Origin: Ga0077555 sp963741565
Lineage (GTDB): Bacteria; Pseudomonadota; Alphaproteobacteria; Rhizobiales; Hyphomicrobiaceae
Direction of reading: 5' to 3'
NCBI GenBank assembly: GCA_963741565.1
Contig: CAVUIK010000012.1
Location: 62,001 to 126,000, forward strand
DNA length: 64,000 nt
How positions within the stretch are numbered: the first letter of the stretch is position 1; each line of letters begins with the position of its first letter. The notes beneath the pieces are model-generated. The model searched no databases, was not told the DNA's origin, and was given only the letters and a program-made list of their open reading frames with translations. Below are positions 1 to 8,631 of this stretch, piece by piece. Made by a program: the position numbers and the translations under genes.

Positions 1-454
1 CCGGCCGCGAGAGTGTGATCAAGGCAATTGCCAACAGGATCGAGGGTATCGCCATGATCCCGTCCATCACGCGCATCAGCAACGCGTCGACGCGTTTGAA
101 ATAGCCGCAAAGCAGTCCAATGGTCAGGCCGATGATACTGGAGATGGCGGCAACGCTCAGCCCGACGATCAGCGAGACGCGCGCGCCATGCAGAGTGCGG
201 GCGAAGACGTCGCGGCCGTAGCGATCGGTGCCGAACCACCATTCGGCAGAAGGCGGCTGCAGGCGGCGGATCGGCACTTGCTTGAAGGGATCGCCGGTGA
301 TCCAGGGCGCGGTGAGCGCCAACCCAATGAGCAGGGTCAACAGCGCGCCGCCGATGACAATCGTCGGGTTTCGGCGCGTGAAGCGCAACGCCTGCGCCAG
401 GAAACCTGGCGAAGAGGCGGGTGCTCCATCATCGATGGCGATGGTCGCGGTCAC
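1..454 (-). CDS. ABC transporter permease, DppC/OppC type (3' end outside window)
   Basis: Inner-membrane permease of a peptide/nickel-type ABC importer, pairing with the DppB-like permease just upstream on the same strand. About 151 residues are visible before the window edge. They begin VTATIAIDDG, followed by a membrane segment (IVIGGALLTLLIGLAL), then the family-typical WWFGTDRYGRDVFAR stretch and the start of the transmembrane core. I chose the GTG at 452-454 because the frame upstream of it soon meets a stop. The gap to the preceding permease stop is 63 nt, so co-transcription with the permease and the binding protein at 1615-3219 is likely. The ATPase genes should lie beyond base 1. 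The family is clear; the substrate is not. Confidence 0.85.
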   Translation of the reverse strand, partial: MTATIAIDDGAPASSPGFLAQALRFTRRNPTIVIGGALLTLLIGLALTAPWITGDPFKQVPIRRLQPPSAEWWFGTDRYGRDVFARTLHGARVSLIVGLSVAAISSIIGLTIGLLCGYFKRVDALLMRVMDGIMAIPSILLAIALITLSRP

Positions 455-517
455 GCCCGGCCTCGCTGCCTGCAGGCCCGTGCAACGGCAATCCTGGGAC
501 TGGGTGTGTGCACGAGC

Positions 518-1459
518 TCAATACCGGATGCGAGGATCGAGGAAGACGTAGGAGATGTCGATGATCAGATTGACGAGCACTTTGGCGCCCGCGAACACGA
601 TGATGAGGCCCTGCACGATCGGATAATCGCGCTTCAGGACGGCGTCCACCGTGAGACGGCCAAGCCCGGGAATATTGAAAACCGTCTCAGTGATGACGAC
701 GCCGGAGATCAGCAAAGCCACGCCGATGCCGATGACGGTGACGATCGGCACCGACGCGTTCTTGAGCGCGTGCAGGAGCAGGACGCGCTCGTTCGCCAGC
801 CCCTTGGAGCGCGCCGTGCGGATGTAATCCTGCGACAGCACTTCCAGCATCGAGGCCCGCGTCGTGCGCGCGATCAGCGCCATATAGGTAATGCCAAGCG
901 CCAGCGACGGCAGGATGATGCTCTTGAGCCAGGGGCCGACGCCGCCGCTCAGGGGCTGATAGCCCTGCACCGGCAACCATCCGAGCTTCACCGCGAAGAT
1001 GAAAATCAGGATGTAGCCGACCAGGAACACGGGGCTCGCGAACCCGAGCACGGCGAAGCCCATCACCACACGGTCGGTCAGCTTGCGCGCCTTGGAGGCG
1101 GCCAGCACGCCGAGCGGCACGGCGAGCAGCACGGCGACAAGCAGCGTCGACAGCGTCAGCGAGACGGTCGGCTCGAGGCGCTGGGCGATCAGCCGCGTCA
1201 CCGGCATATTGGAAAAGATTGAGGTGCCGAAGTCGCCTTGCAGCATGCCGCCGACCCACAGCGTGAACTGCTCCAGCACGGGCCGGTCCAGTCCGAGCTT
1301 GGATCGCACGGCCGCGAGTTGCTCGACGGTTGCGTCCTCGCCTGCGATGATCGCCACGGGATCACCCGGCGCCAGCCGCAGCAGGAAGAAGACGAAGACG
1401 GCGACGACCGCCATCACCGGGATGGTCGCGAGCAGCCGGCGGAGGATATAGGCGATCAT
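518..1459 (-). CDS. ABC transporter permease, DppB/OppB type
   Basis: Inner-membrane permease of 313 residues, the usual family length. The N-terminus (MIAYILRRLLATIPVM) is the typical first helix, followed by the periplasmic LAPGDP segment and a GDFGTS motif near residue 75. The ABC-facing EAA-type loop (SQDYIRTARSKGL) lies near residues 205-217, and the C-terminus ends with the characteristic FLDPRIRY. It sits between the DppC-like permease and the family 5 binding protein, all on the minus strand, forming a standard dpp/opp-like order. The 155-nt gap to the binding-protein gene holds two palindromes. The substrate could be peptides, nickel or another small solute; nothing here decides. Confidence 0.92.
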   Translation of the reverse strand: MIAYILRRLLATIPVMAVVAVFVFFLLRLAPGDPVAIIAGEDATVEQLAAVRSKLGLDRPVLEQFTLWVGGMLQGDFGTSIFSNMPVTRLIAQRLEPTVSLTLSTLLVAVLLAVPLGVLAASKARKLTDRVVMGFAVLGFASPVFLVGYILIFIFAVKLGWLPVQGYQPLSGGVGPWLKSIILPSLALGITYMALIARTTRASMLEVLSQDYIRTARSKGLANERVLLLHALKNASVPIVTVIGIGVALLISGVVITETVFNIPGLGRLTVDAVLKRDYPIVQGLIIVFAGAKVLVNLIIDISYVFLDPRIRY

Positions 1460-1474
1460 GGGCGGTCGGCTTCA

Positions 1475-1605
1475 CCTTCTCCCCGCATGCTGCGCTCGTG
1501 CGGGGAGCAGGTCGGGTGAGGGGCGGCAACACGCTCAACGCGAGCAAGCGGCCGCCGCTCACCCTAACCTTCTCCCCATTGACGTGCAGACAATGGGGAG
1601 AGGGA
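1475..1605. repeat. Two intergenic palindromes of the 'tctcccc...ggggaga' type
   Basis: Two perfect dyads lie between the binding protein and permease genes. The first pairs CTCCCCGCA at 1479-1487 with TGCGGGGAG at 1499-1507. The second pairs TCTCCCCATTG at 1571-1581 with CAATGGGGAGA at 1591-1601. Their base pattern (ccttctcccc ... ggggagaggg) resembles abundant intergenic palindromic elements of Bradyrhizobium-like genomes. Neither is followed by a T run, so a terminator is unlikely. They could form mRNA stem-loops that set the ratio of binding protein to permease. Confidence 0.6.
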
Positions 1606-1614
1606 ACCAGAGGT

Positions 1615-3219
1615 CTACTTCTTCTCGATGTTCCAGAGTACCACGAGGCCCGTGTTCGGCACGAACGGCGTGATCTTGTCCTCGCGATAGGCGACCAGCT
1701 GGTTCCACTGGCCGAAGGGGATATAGACCACCTCCTCCATCGCCAGCGTCTGCAGATCCTTGGCGATCTTCTTCTTTTCGTCGGCGGTCTGGGCAAAGCC
1801 GTAGCTGTTGCGAATGTCCTCGATCTCCTTGCTGCAGGGCCAGCCGAACAGGCCCTTGTCGCAGGCAGCCCCGATCCAGGTGTGCAGGATCGGGTGCGAA
1901 CCGCCGATGCCGCCGGTCGTCGTCACGAAAATGTTCCAGCCGCCCTTATCCGGCGCTTCCTTCTTGGCGCGCCGGGTCACCGTCGTGCCCCAATCCATGG
2001 ACTGGGCGTCGACGTTGAGGCCGGCTTCGCGCATGGCCTGGATCAGAACCTGTGTCGCCGGCGTGATCGTGTTGTGGTCGGTCGTCGACAGGATGACGAT
2101 CGGCTCACCGTTGTAGCCGGCCTCCTTGAACATCTGCAGCGCCTTCTTCGGATTGTGCTCCTTGAAGTGATGGCTGCCGCCGTCGTTCTCAAGCGGCGAA
2201 GCACAGGTGATCAGGCCGTGACAGACGCGGTAGTACTTGGGGTCGCCGACCACCGCGCGCAGGAAATTCTCCTGGTTTACGAGATAGTACATCGCCTGCC
2301 GCGCCTTCTTGTTGTTGAAGGGAGGGTGCAGGTGATTGAGCCGGATCATGCCTTGGTGCGAGTCGATGGTGCCGGTGGTCTGCAGCTTGATACCCTTCGC
2401 CTTCTCCAGGATCGGGTAGAAGTCGATCGTCGGGTTCTCCATGAAGTCGATCTCGCCGTTCATCAGCGCCTGCATCGCGGTCTGTGAGTCCGAGATCCAG
2501 ACCAGCTCGAGGCGATCGACGCCTGGGTACTTGCTGCCGGCGAAGAACGATGCCGGCTCTTTTCCGGGCCGCGGCACATAGTCGGGGTTCTTCAGGTAGA
2601 CGGCTTTGCTGCCAGGCACCCACTCGCTGGCCGCGAATTTGAAAGGCCCGGAGCCGATCGCTTCCTTGATCTGGGTGTTCGGATCGGTCTTGGCGTCGGC
2701 CTCGCGCATGATGATCGGCACCGACGTTCCCGTCTTGCCAAGCGACTCGAGCACCATGCCGTAGGGCTTTGTCAGCTCCATCTTGAAGGTCTTGTCGTCG
2801 ACGGGCTCGAACGTCTTGATGAACCCGAACAAGCGCTGTCCCACGCCGTCCTTGACCGCCCAGCGTTTCAGCGAGGCAATGACGTCCTTCGATGCCACGG
2901 GTTGGCCGTCATGGAACTTCAGGCCGTCACGAAGCGTGAACGTATAGGTGAGCTTGTCCGGGCTGATGTCGTATTTGCCGACCATCTGCGGCTTCGGCTC
3001 GAGCTTCGCATCGTTGCCGAACAGCGTGTCATAGACCAGCATGCCGTGAATGCCGGCGATGGTCGCGGTGGTCCAGTAGGGATCGAGCACGCGGACATCG
3101 GCGTGCAGCACAGCTTTCAAGACCTTGCCCTGGGCCGCGGCCGGGGTCGGCGCCAGCGTGGGACCAGCCAGCAGGGCTAGCGTGGTGACGGCGGTGGCGA
3201 AGTGCGAACGGCGGGTCAT
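1615..3219 (-). CDS. ABC transporter substrate-binding protein, family 5 (DppA/OppA type)
   Basis: Periplasmic solute-binding protein of about 534 residues. The start is the ATG at 3217-3219, preceded by a GGGAGAG ribosome site. It opens a clear signal peptide (MTRRSHFATAV... ending TPAAAQG). The mature part shows family 5 features: LDPYWTTATI, then YTFTLRDGLKFHDGQPV near residues 100-115, the mid-domain MNGEIDFMENP, and NHLHPPFNNKKARQAM. It is the first gene of the minus-strand transporter set with the two permeases downstream. An in-frame upstream extension to 3354 is possible but lacks a signal sequence. Ligand unknown; peptides are the commonest for this family. Confidence 0.93.
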   Translation of the reverse strand: MTRRSHFATAVTTLALLAGPTLAPTPAAAQGKVLKAVLHADVRVLDPYWTTATIAGIHGMLVYDTLFGNDAKLEPKPQMVGKYDISPDKLTYTFTLRDGLKFHDGQPVASKDVIASLKRWAVKDGVGQRLFGFIKTFEPVDDKTFKMELTKPYGMVLESLGKTGTSVPIIMREADAKTDPNTQIKEAIGSGPFKFAASEWVPGSKAVYLKNPDYVPRPGKEPASFFAGSKYPGVDRLELVWISDSQTAMQALMNGEIDFMENPTIDFYPILEKAKGIKLQTTGTIDSHQGMIRLNHLHPPFNNKKARQAMYYLVNQENFLRAVVGDPKYYRVCHGLITCASPLENDGGSHHFKEHNPKKALQMFKEAGYNGEPIVILSTTDHNTITPATQVLIQAMREAGLNVDAQSMDWGTTVTRRAKKEAPDKGGWNIFVTTTGGIGGSHPILHTWIGAACDKGLFGWPCSKEIEDIRNSYGFAQTADEKKKIAKDLQTLAMEEVVYIPFGQWNQLVAYREDKITPFVPNTGLVVLWNIEKK

Positions 3220-3372
3220 CGGAATCTCTCCCTTGGCGACTTGTCCCGGCTGCGCGGGATTCCTGCATGGGTGGGAGTATGCGTTGCCCACCACGCCAAG
3301 CGCAAGTTGGCTGGCGATGGTTTTTAGGGCGCCGTGACGTGTGCACTGCCGCAATTGGCGGCAGCGGGTACG

Positions 3373-4251
3373 TCAGTCCGCGAGCTTGACCGAGAGGCGC
3401 CCAGCCAGATCCTGGATGAATTGCCAGGCGACGCGGCCCGACCGCCCGCCGCGCGTCACGCTCCATTCGAGAGCGTCGCGGACCAGCTGATCGTCCGCGA
3501 TCTTGATCCTGTGGTGCGCAGCATAGCCGCGGACCATATCGAGGTATTGGTCCTGGGTGCCATTGTGGAAGCCGAGCCAAAGCCCGAAGCGATCCGACAA
3601 CGACACTTTCTCCTCGATCGCCTCGCCGGGATTGATGGCGGTCGCGCGTTCGTTGTCCATCATGTCGCGCGGCATCAGATGGCGGCGGTTGGACGTGGCG
3701 TAGAATATGACATTGTCAGGACGCCCGTCGATGCCGCCATCGAGAACGGCCTTCAGAGACTTGTAGGAGGTGTCGTCCTTGTCGAACGAGAGGTCGTCGC
3801 AGAACACGATGAAATGATGCGGCGCGTCGCGAATGTGGGCGAGGCAACGCGGCATGGCGGCAATATCTTCACGATGCATCTCGACCAGTTTGAGATCGTC
3901 GGCGGTGAGCGACGTCTTGAGCTTGCTGCGGACCTCGGCGTGGGCCGCCTTGACGAGGCTGGACTTGCCCATGCCGCGCGCGCCCCAGAGCAGCGCGTTG
4001 TTGGCCGGGTAGCCTTGGGCGAACCGCATCGTGTTTTCGAGCAACTGGTCGGAGGCCCGTTCGATGCCCTTGAGTAGGCGCAGCGGTTGGCGGCTCACCT
4101 TCTTGACGGGCAGGAAGGCTTCCGGTGCCGTTTGCCACACGAACGCCTCGGCGACGCCGAAGTCGATGGCAGGAGCTCGGGGCGGGGCCATGCGCTCCAT
4201 AGCGGCGGCCAGGCGTTCGAGGCGCTCGATCAAGGCAGGGTCGGCGGACAT
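3373..4251 (-). CDS. DUF815-family AAA+ ATPase
   Basis: Cytoplasmic P-loop ATPase of 292 residues, close to the usual DUF815 length. Walker A is GARGMGKSS at residues 90-98, and a Walker B-like FIVFCDDLSFD lies near residues 146-156. The family-typical KGIERASDQLLENT segment precedes the P-loop. Conserved stretches such as YATSNRRHLMPRDM and SDRFGLWLGFH follow and correspond to sensor and arginine-finger regions. The biochemical role of DUF815 proteins is not established; they resemble small MoxR/DnaC-like ATPases. It is transcribed divergently from yajC, a neighbourhood often seen in alphaproteobacteria. Confidence 0.93.
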   Translation of the reverse strand: MSADPALIERLERLAAAMERMAPPRAPAIDFGVAEAFVWQTAPEAFLPVKKVSRQPLRLLKGIERASDQLLENTMRFAQGYPANNALLWGARGMGKSSLVKAAHAEVRSKLKTSLTADDLKLVEMHREDIAAMPRCLAHIRDAPHHFIVFCDDLSFDKDDTSYKSLKAVLDGGIDGRPDNVIFYATSNRRHLMPRDMMDNERATAINPGEAIEEKVSLSDRFGLWLGFHNGTQDQYLDMVRGYAAHHRIKIADDQLVRDALEWSVTRGGRSGRVAWQFIQDLAGRLSVKLAD

Positions 4252-4616
4252 TCAAGGGCTCCTGGGGTCGGGCGCGGAAACGCCAAAGGATCGAGCGCGG
4301 GTTCGGTGCAAAATCGCGCGTGTCTATAGTACGTTGCTTTGCCCCGGTCACGGGTCAGAAAGCCCCAGGCGGGCAGCCGGTGTGCCGGACCAGGGGCAGA
4401 ACACCCGCCAACGCCCGCTGTTTCGGTTGCAAACGGGCCCCAGGCCACTATATTCCGCGCGATTCCGCGAGATGGGATGCGAGGTCGGTGGAGCCATCCG
4501 CTGGATCAGCAACTCTTTGCGCGTTGCCACCCATCGCGCCCCGCCGGCGCCTTGCCGACCTATCGAAGCCGGAGCCGTTAGCCTCGGATCGCCAGCACCA
4601 CTCAGAGGACCTTGCC
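4252..4616. other. 365-nt divergent intergenic region (DUF815 / yajC)
   Basis: No protein-coding gene is convincing here. Several overlapping frames stay open only because of the GC content. The region holds a sigma70-like promoter facing yajC (separate entry). It also holds a possible nested hairpin near 4362-4397, where an outer gcccc/ggggc pair encloses CCGG-tgtg-CCGG. About 160 nt separate the promoter from the yajC start, so the secretion operon would have a long 5' untranslated region. I recognise no known riboswitch in it. Confidence 0.4.
4427..4454 (+). promoter_or_regulatory. Putative sigma70-type promoter of the yajC-secDF operon
   Basis: TTGCAA at 4427-4432 and TATATT at 4449-4454 are separated by 16 nt and point towards yajC, about 160 nt downstream. 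Both hexamers match the sigma70 consensus at four or five positions. This is a pattern match only; no transcription start is visible from sequence. Confidence 0.4.
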
Positions 4617-4952
4617 ATGTTGTTGTTCATCTCTCCGGCCTACGCCCAGGCCCCCGGTGGCGATCCGTTGACCAGCATGCTGGTGCCGCTGGCGCTGATG
4701 CTGCCGATCTTCTATTTCCTGGTCATCCGGCCGAACCAGCAGCGCCAGAAGAGCCATCGTGATATGGTCTTGGCCATCCGGCGCGGGGATACCGTCGTCC
4801 TCGCCAACGGCTTCATCGGCAAGGTGACCAAGGTGAAGGACGGCGACAGCGAGCTCGAGATCGAGCTCAACGAGAGCATGCGCCTGCGGGTGACGCGCGG
4901 CTCGGTTGCCGAGGTGCGCGGCAAGGGCGAGCCGGTCAAGGACGCGACTTGA
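4617..4952 (+). CDS. yajC: Preprotein translocase subunit YajC
   Basis: Small single-span inner-membrane protein of 111 residues, an accessory subunit of the SecDF-YajC complex that assists protein export through SecYEG. The start is the ATG at 4617, after GAGGACC. The hydrophobic segment LVPLALMLPIFYFLVI is followed directly by the YajC hallmark RPNQQRQKSHR and the small cytoplasmic domain (RRGDTVVLANGFIGKV). It stands 64 nt before secD on the same strand, the classical order. The length is normal. Confidence 0.97.
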   Translation: MLLFISPAYAQAPGGDPLTSMLVPLALMLPIFYFLVIRPNQQRQKSHRDMVLAIRRGDTVVLANGFIGKVTKVKDGDSELEIELNESMRLRVTRGSVAEVRGKGEPVKDAT

Positions 4953-5016
4953 ACGTCTCCCGGCCGAAACGACGGCTGCCGCGGTAGCCGTTCCGTAACA
5001 GAAGGCGTGCCAATCG

Positions 5017-6636
5017 ATGCTTCATTTCTCGCGCTGGAAGGTTCTGGCGATCCTGGCGACATGTCTCGCCGGCCTGCTGTTTTCGATGCCGAATTTCTTT
5101 GCAAAGGATCGAGTGGCGGAGTGGCCCGGCTTCCTGCCGAAGAAGCAGATCCCGTTGGGCCTGGACCTGCAAGGTGGCGCCCATCTGCTGCTGGCGATGG
5201 ACACCAATGAGTTGCGCAAGAGCTGGTTGACCACGTTGTCCGCCGATGCCCGCAAGAACCTGCGCGATGCCAAGATTTTTCCGACCAGCGTTGCGGTGCA
5301 AGGCAACTCCGTACAGATCCGTTTCGAGAAGCCCGAGCAGGTTGACCCGGCAATTAAGGAAGTTCGCAAACTCCAGCAGCAGATCGGCAATGTTGTGCTC
5401 GGCACCAGCGGCGTCGACATCGACGTCACCAAGACTGCCGATAGCGGCATCACGATCACGCCGACGGAGGTGGGCTTCACCAACCGCATCGGCAATACCG
5501 CGAGTTCCGCGATTGAAACCGTCAACCGGCGCATCAATGCGTTGGGGACGGCCGAGTTGACCGTCGTCCGCCAAGGCAAAGACCGCATTCTCGTGCAGTT
5601 CCCGGGCCTCCAGGAGACCGGCACGCTTAAGGACCTGCTCGGCAAGACGGCCAAGCTGTCGTTCCACGACGTCCATGCCCAAATGACCGCTGAGGACGCC
5701 CAGCAGGGTCGCGCACCCGTTGGTTGGCGCGTCTATCCGTCCGACGATGCGCGCGAGGGCGGCAACTACTTGCTACGGGAGACGCCCGTCGTCGAAGGGG
5801 CTGACCTGACGGATTCACAGCCGGGCTTTGATTCCCAGAATGGCCAACCCATCATCACATTCCGCTTCAATCAGTCGGGTGCGAAGAAGTTCGGCGCCTT
5901 CACCCAGGCCAACGTGGGCCGCCCGTTTGCAATTGTGCTCGATGACAAGGTGTTGTCAGCTCCGGTCATCCAAACCGCGATCCTTGGCGGCACCGGCCAG
6001 ATCTCCGGCAGCTTTACGGTTGAAAGCGCCAACGCACTGGCCGTTCAGCTGCGCTCCGGCGCGCTCCCGGCCAAGCTGACCATAGTCGAAGAGCGCACCG
6101 TCGGTCCTTCGCTTGGTGCCGACTCGGTGTCGGCCGGCAAGCTCGCCGGCATCATCGGCGCCCTGGCTACCGCCGTGATGACGATCTTTGCTTACGGCAC
6201 GTTCGGCGTCTTCGCGGTCATCGCCCTGCTCCTCAACGGGCTTCTCATTCTGGCGTTGATGTCGGCGATTGGCATGACGCTGACGCTGCCCGGCATCGCC
6301 GGTCTCGTGCTCACCATCGGCATGGCCGTCGACGCCAACGTGCTGATCTACGAGCGCATCCGCGAGGAGCTGCGCGTCGGCAAGACCGCGATTAGTGCCA
6401 TCGATGCGGGTTTCCAGCGCGCCATGGTCACGATCATCGACAGCCAGCTGACGACGCTCGCCGCCGCCATCTTGATGTTCTGGCTCGGCTCCGGTCCGAT
6501 CCGCGGGTTCGCCGTGACGCTCTCGATCGGCATCTTCACCTCCGTTTTCACGGCTGTCACCATTACGCGGCTCCTCGTCGCCTGGTGGCTGCAGAACCAG
6601 AAAGGTCGCGCTTCGAAGATCGCTGTTCCGATCTGA
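5017..6636 (+). CDS. secD: Protein translocase subunit SecD
   Basis: Inner-membrane protein of 539 residues that with SecF uses the proton gradient to pull exported proteins through and off SecYEG. An N-terminal membrane helix (ILATCLAGLLFSMP) is followed by the SecD motif GLDLQGGAHLLLAMD at residues 48-62 and a large periplasmic domain. A block of membrane helices begins near residue 375 and contains the family segments GMAVDANVLIYERIREEL and FWLGSGPIRGFAVTLSIG. secF follows after 16 nt. This is a complete gene of normal size. Confidence 0.98.
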   Translation: MLHFSRWKVLAILATCLAGLLFSMPNFFAKDRVAEWPGFLPKKQIPLGLDLQGGAHLLLAMDTNELRKSWLTTLSADARKNLRDAKIFPTSVAVQGNSVQIRFEKPEQVDPAIKEVRKLQQQIGNVVLGTSGVDIDVTKTADSGITITPTEVGFTNRIGNTASSAIETVNRRINALGTAELTVVRQGKDRILVQFPGLQETGTLKDLLGKTAKLSFHDVHAQMTAEDAQQGRAPVGWRVYPSDDAREGGNYLLRETPVVEGADLTDSQPGFDSQNGQPIITFRFNQSGAKKFGAFTQANVGRPFAIVLDDKVLSAPVIQTAILGGTGQISGSFTVESANALAVQLRSGALPAKLTIVEERTVGPSLGADSVSAGKLAGIIGALATAVMTIFAYGTFGVFAVIALLLNGLLILALMSAIGMTLTLPGIAGLVLTIGMAVDANVLIYERIREELRVGKTAISAIDAGFQRAMVTIIDSQLTTLAAAILMFWLGSGPIRGFAVTLSIGIFTSVFTAVTITRLLVAWWLQNQKGRASKIAVPI

Positions 6637-6652
6637 GCGCAGGAAATCCCCC

Positions 6653-7612
6653 ATGATCCCGATTCCGAATTTCAAGGGTTTCGACTTCTTTCCGCACGAC
6701 ACCCGCATCAACTTCATGCGCTTCAAGGCGGTGTGCTTCTGGGCCTCGATTGCGGCAATGGTGTTGTCGCTTGCGCTCTTGGCCTTCAAGGGGCTCAATT
6801 ACGGCGTCGACTTCAAGGGCGGCTCGATGATCGAGGTGCAGTCGAAAGCTGGCCCCGTCGACGTCAGCCAGCTGCGCGCCAAGCTGGGTGGGCTTGGTCT
6901 CGGCGAGGTGCAGATCCAGCAGTTCGGCGGCCCGGCCGACGTTCTCATTCGTGTCGAGCAGCAGGCGGGCGGTGATGCGGCCCAGCAGGTGGCACTCGGC
7001 AAGGTGACGGCGGCACTCGGCGACGGATTCGTCCAGCGGCGCGTCGAGGTGGTAGGGCCGGCGGTTTCATCCGAGTTGCGCCGCACGGGTATCATCGCGG
7101 TGCTGGCCGCCGTCATGGCGATCATTGCCTATGTTTGGTTCCGCTTCGAGTGGCAGTTCGCCGTCGGCACCGTCGTCGCGCTGACCCACGACGTGCTGAT
7201 CACGGCCGGCATCTTCTCGCTGTTCAACCTCGAGTTCGACCTCTCGATCGTCGCCGCGCTGCTGACCATTCTGGGCTATTCGGTCAACGACACCGTTGTG
7301 GTGTCGGATCGCATCCGGGAGAACCTGCGCAAGTTCAAGCGCATGGACTTGAACGAGCTGCTCAATCTCTCGATCAACGAGACGCTGTCGCGCACCGTGC
7401 TGACCGGCGCGACCACGATCGCGGTGCTGTTTGCGCTGTTCTTCTTCGGCGGCAGCGTGATCCGCAACTTCACCTTCGCCATGCTGCTCGGCGTGATCGT
7501 CGGCACCTACTCGTCGATCTTCATTGCGGCGCCGATCCTCGACTATCTCGGGGTGAAGCGGGACACCGTTGTCGGCGCCAAGGTTTCGAGCGGCGCCGGG
7601 GGACGGCCTTGA
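6653..7612 (+). CDS. secF: Protein translocase subunit SecF
   Basis: Inner-membrane partner of SecD, 319 residues. It has an N-terminal helix, the SecF motif YGVDFKGGSMIEV near residues 50-62, a periplasmic domain, and then membrane helices carrying LTILGYSVNDTVVVSDRIREN, the RND-type helix central to proton-coupled movement. Its stop codon overlaps the TTG start of the next gene by four bases, a sign of translational coupling between secF and the Mth938-like gene. Confidence 0.98.
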   Translation: MIPIPNFKGFDFFPHDTRINFMRFKAVCFWASIAAMVLSLALLAFKGLNYGVDFKGGSMIEVQSKAGPVDVSQLRAKLGGLGLGEVQIQQFGGPADVLIRVEQQAGGDAAQQVALGKVTAALGDGFVQRRVEVVGPAVSSELRRTGIIAVLAAVMAIIAYVWFRFEWQFAVGTVVALTHDVLITAGIFSLFNLEFDLSIVAALLTILGYSVNDTVVVSDRIRENLRKFKRMDLNELLNLSINETLSRTVLTGATTIAVLFALFFFGGSVIRNFTFAMLLGVIVGTYSSIFIAAPILDYLGVKRDTVVGAKVSSGAGGRP

Positions 7613-8004
7613 CGGCGGGCGATGCGGCGCCCACGCGTCCCGGTCACTATCCCGGACGCGCGCCGATCGACGCCTACGGCAACGGCGGTTTCCGATTTGC
7701 CGGCATGAGCCACCGCGGTTCGATTTTGTGCCTCGCGGATCGCATCGAGGCCTGGGCCGAGACGGATCCGGCCGCTTTCACCCGTGCCAGTTTCGCAGAT
7801 GTATTTGCGGGCCGTGATAAGATCGGGTTTCTCCTCCTTGGCACCGGTCACCGCCAGGTCTTCCCGTCGGGCGACGTGCGGCGGGCGTTTGCTGAGCTGA
7901 ACCTCGGTCTTGATGTCATGGATACGGGTGCGGCCTGTCGCACCTACAACGTATTGCTCGCGGAAGGCCGGCCTGTTGCGGCTGCCCTGCTCGCGGTCGA
8001 TTGA
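7609..8004 (+). CDS. Mth938-like domain protein (NDUFAF3 / DUF498 family)
   Basis: Small soluble protein of 131 residues. Family features are the N-terminal IDAYGNGGFRFAG, the middle GFLLLGTGHRQVFP, and the C-terminal LDVMDTGAACRTYNVLLAEGRPVAAALL. The TTG at 7609-7611 was chosen because it overlaps the secF stop and gives the usual family length; the next ATG at 7706 would remove the conserved start. The human relative NDUFAF3 is a respiratory complex I assembly factor. Its bacterial role is not settled, but location behind secDF suggests a task in membrane-protein biogenesis. Confidence 0.88.
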   Translation: MTAGDAAPTRPGHYPGRAPIDAYGNGGFRFAGMSHRGSILCLADRIEAWAETDPAAFTRASFADVFAGRDKIGFLLLGTGHRQVFPSGDVRRAFAELNLGLDVMDTGAACRTYNVLLAEGRPVAAALLAVD

Positions 8005-8015
8005 ATGGAGGCCTC

Positions 8016-8618
8016 ATGAAGGGCACACCCATCAGTGCCGCCGCTGTCTTGTTGATCGGGCTCGGCGTCTGTGCCGCAATCCTGGCGGCCTATATAATGT
8101 CGTCGCGCATCGACCATCTGGGACTGGTCTCGTTCCTGCTGCGCGTGACGCATATCCTTGGCGGCATGATCTGGGTCGGCATGATCTGGTTCGTCAATTT
8201 CATTCAGCTGGCGGTTGTCCAAACCGCCGAGCCAGCCGATCGGTCGGCGATCATGCGCCTGATCGTGCCGCGCGTGGCGGCAACGTTCCGCAATGCCTCG
8301 CACCTGACCGTCATCTCTGGTGCACTGCTGCTGGTCTCCTCCGGATATCTGTTCGACCGGTGGGTGTTTCCGTCCGCCGTCTATGTTCCCGGCTTCAAGA
8401 GCGCCATGGTCTGGGGCGGGGCGATCGCCGCCATGGTGATGTGGTACCTGGTACATGTGGTCATCTCGCCAAGCCTGCGCGTGGTGCTTGGCGAAACGCC
8501 GGGGGACGAGGCCTCGAAAGAGGTCGCGCGCGGGCGAGTGCTTACGGCGGCCCGGATCAATCTGCTGCTGGCGATCCCGGTGACGTTCGCCATGATCGGC
8601 GCGGCCCATCTCTATTGA
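8016..8618 (+). CDS. Four-helix haem-type membrane protein, PuuD / urate oxidase N-terminal-like
   Basis: Integral membrane protein of 200 residues. The ATG at 8016 is preceded by GGAGG. Four hydrophobic segments are visible. Histidines H46 (RVTHILGGMIWVG), H96 (RNASHLTVISG), H147 (WYLVHVVIS) and H198 (GAAHLY) sit within or at the ends of helices, consistent with b-type haem ligation as in the membrane part of PuuD-like proteins. There is no cytochrome c domain, so it is not a full urate hydroxylase. Its position between the NDUFAF3-like and NDUFAF6-like genes, with gaps of only 11 and 13 nt, suggests a shared operon with the Sec genes. Confidence 0.75.
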   Translation: MKGTPISAAAVLLIGLGVCAAILAAYIMSSRIDHLGLVSFLLRVTHILGGMIWVGMIWFVNFIQLAVVQTAEPADRSAIMRLIVPRVAATFRNASHLTVISGALLLVSSGYLFDRWVFPSAVYVPGFKSAMVWGGAIAAMVMWYLVHVVISPSLRVVLGETPGDEASKEVARGRVLTAARINLLLAIPVTFAMIGAAHLY

Positions 8619-8631
8619 CGCGGGCGGCGCC

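Noticed and set aside
4031..4762. 243-codon plus-strand frame running from the DUF815 gene into yajC
   Set aside because: It is out of frame with yajC, antisense to DUF815 at its start, and has no domain.
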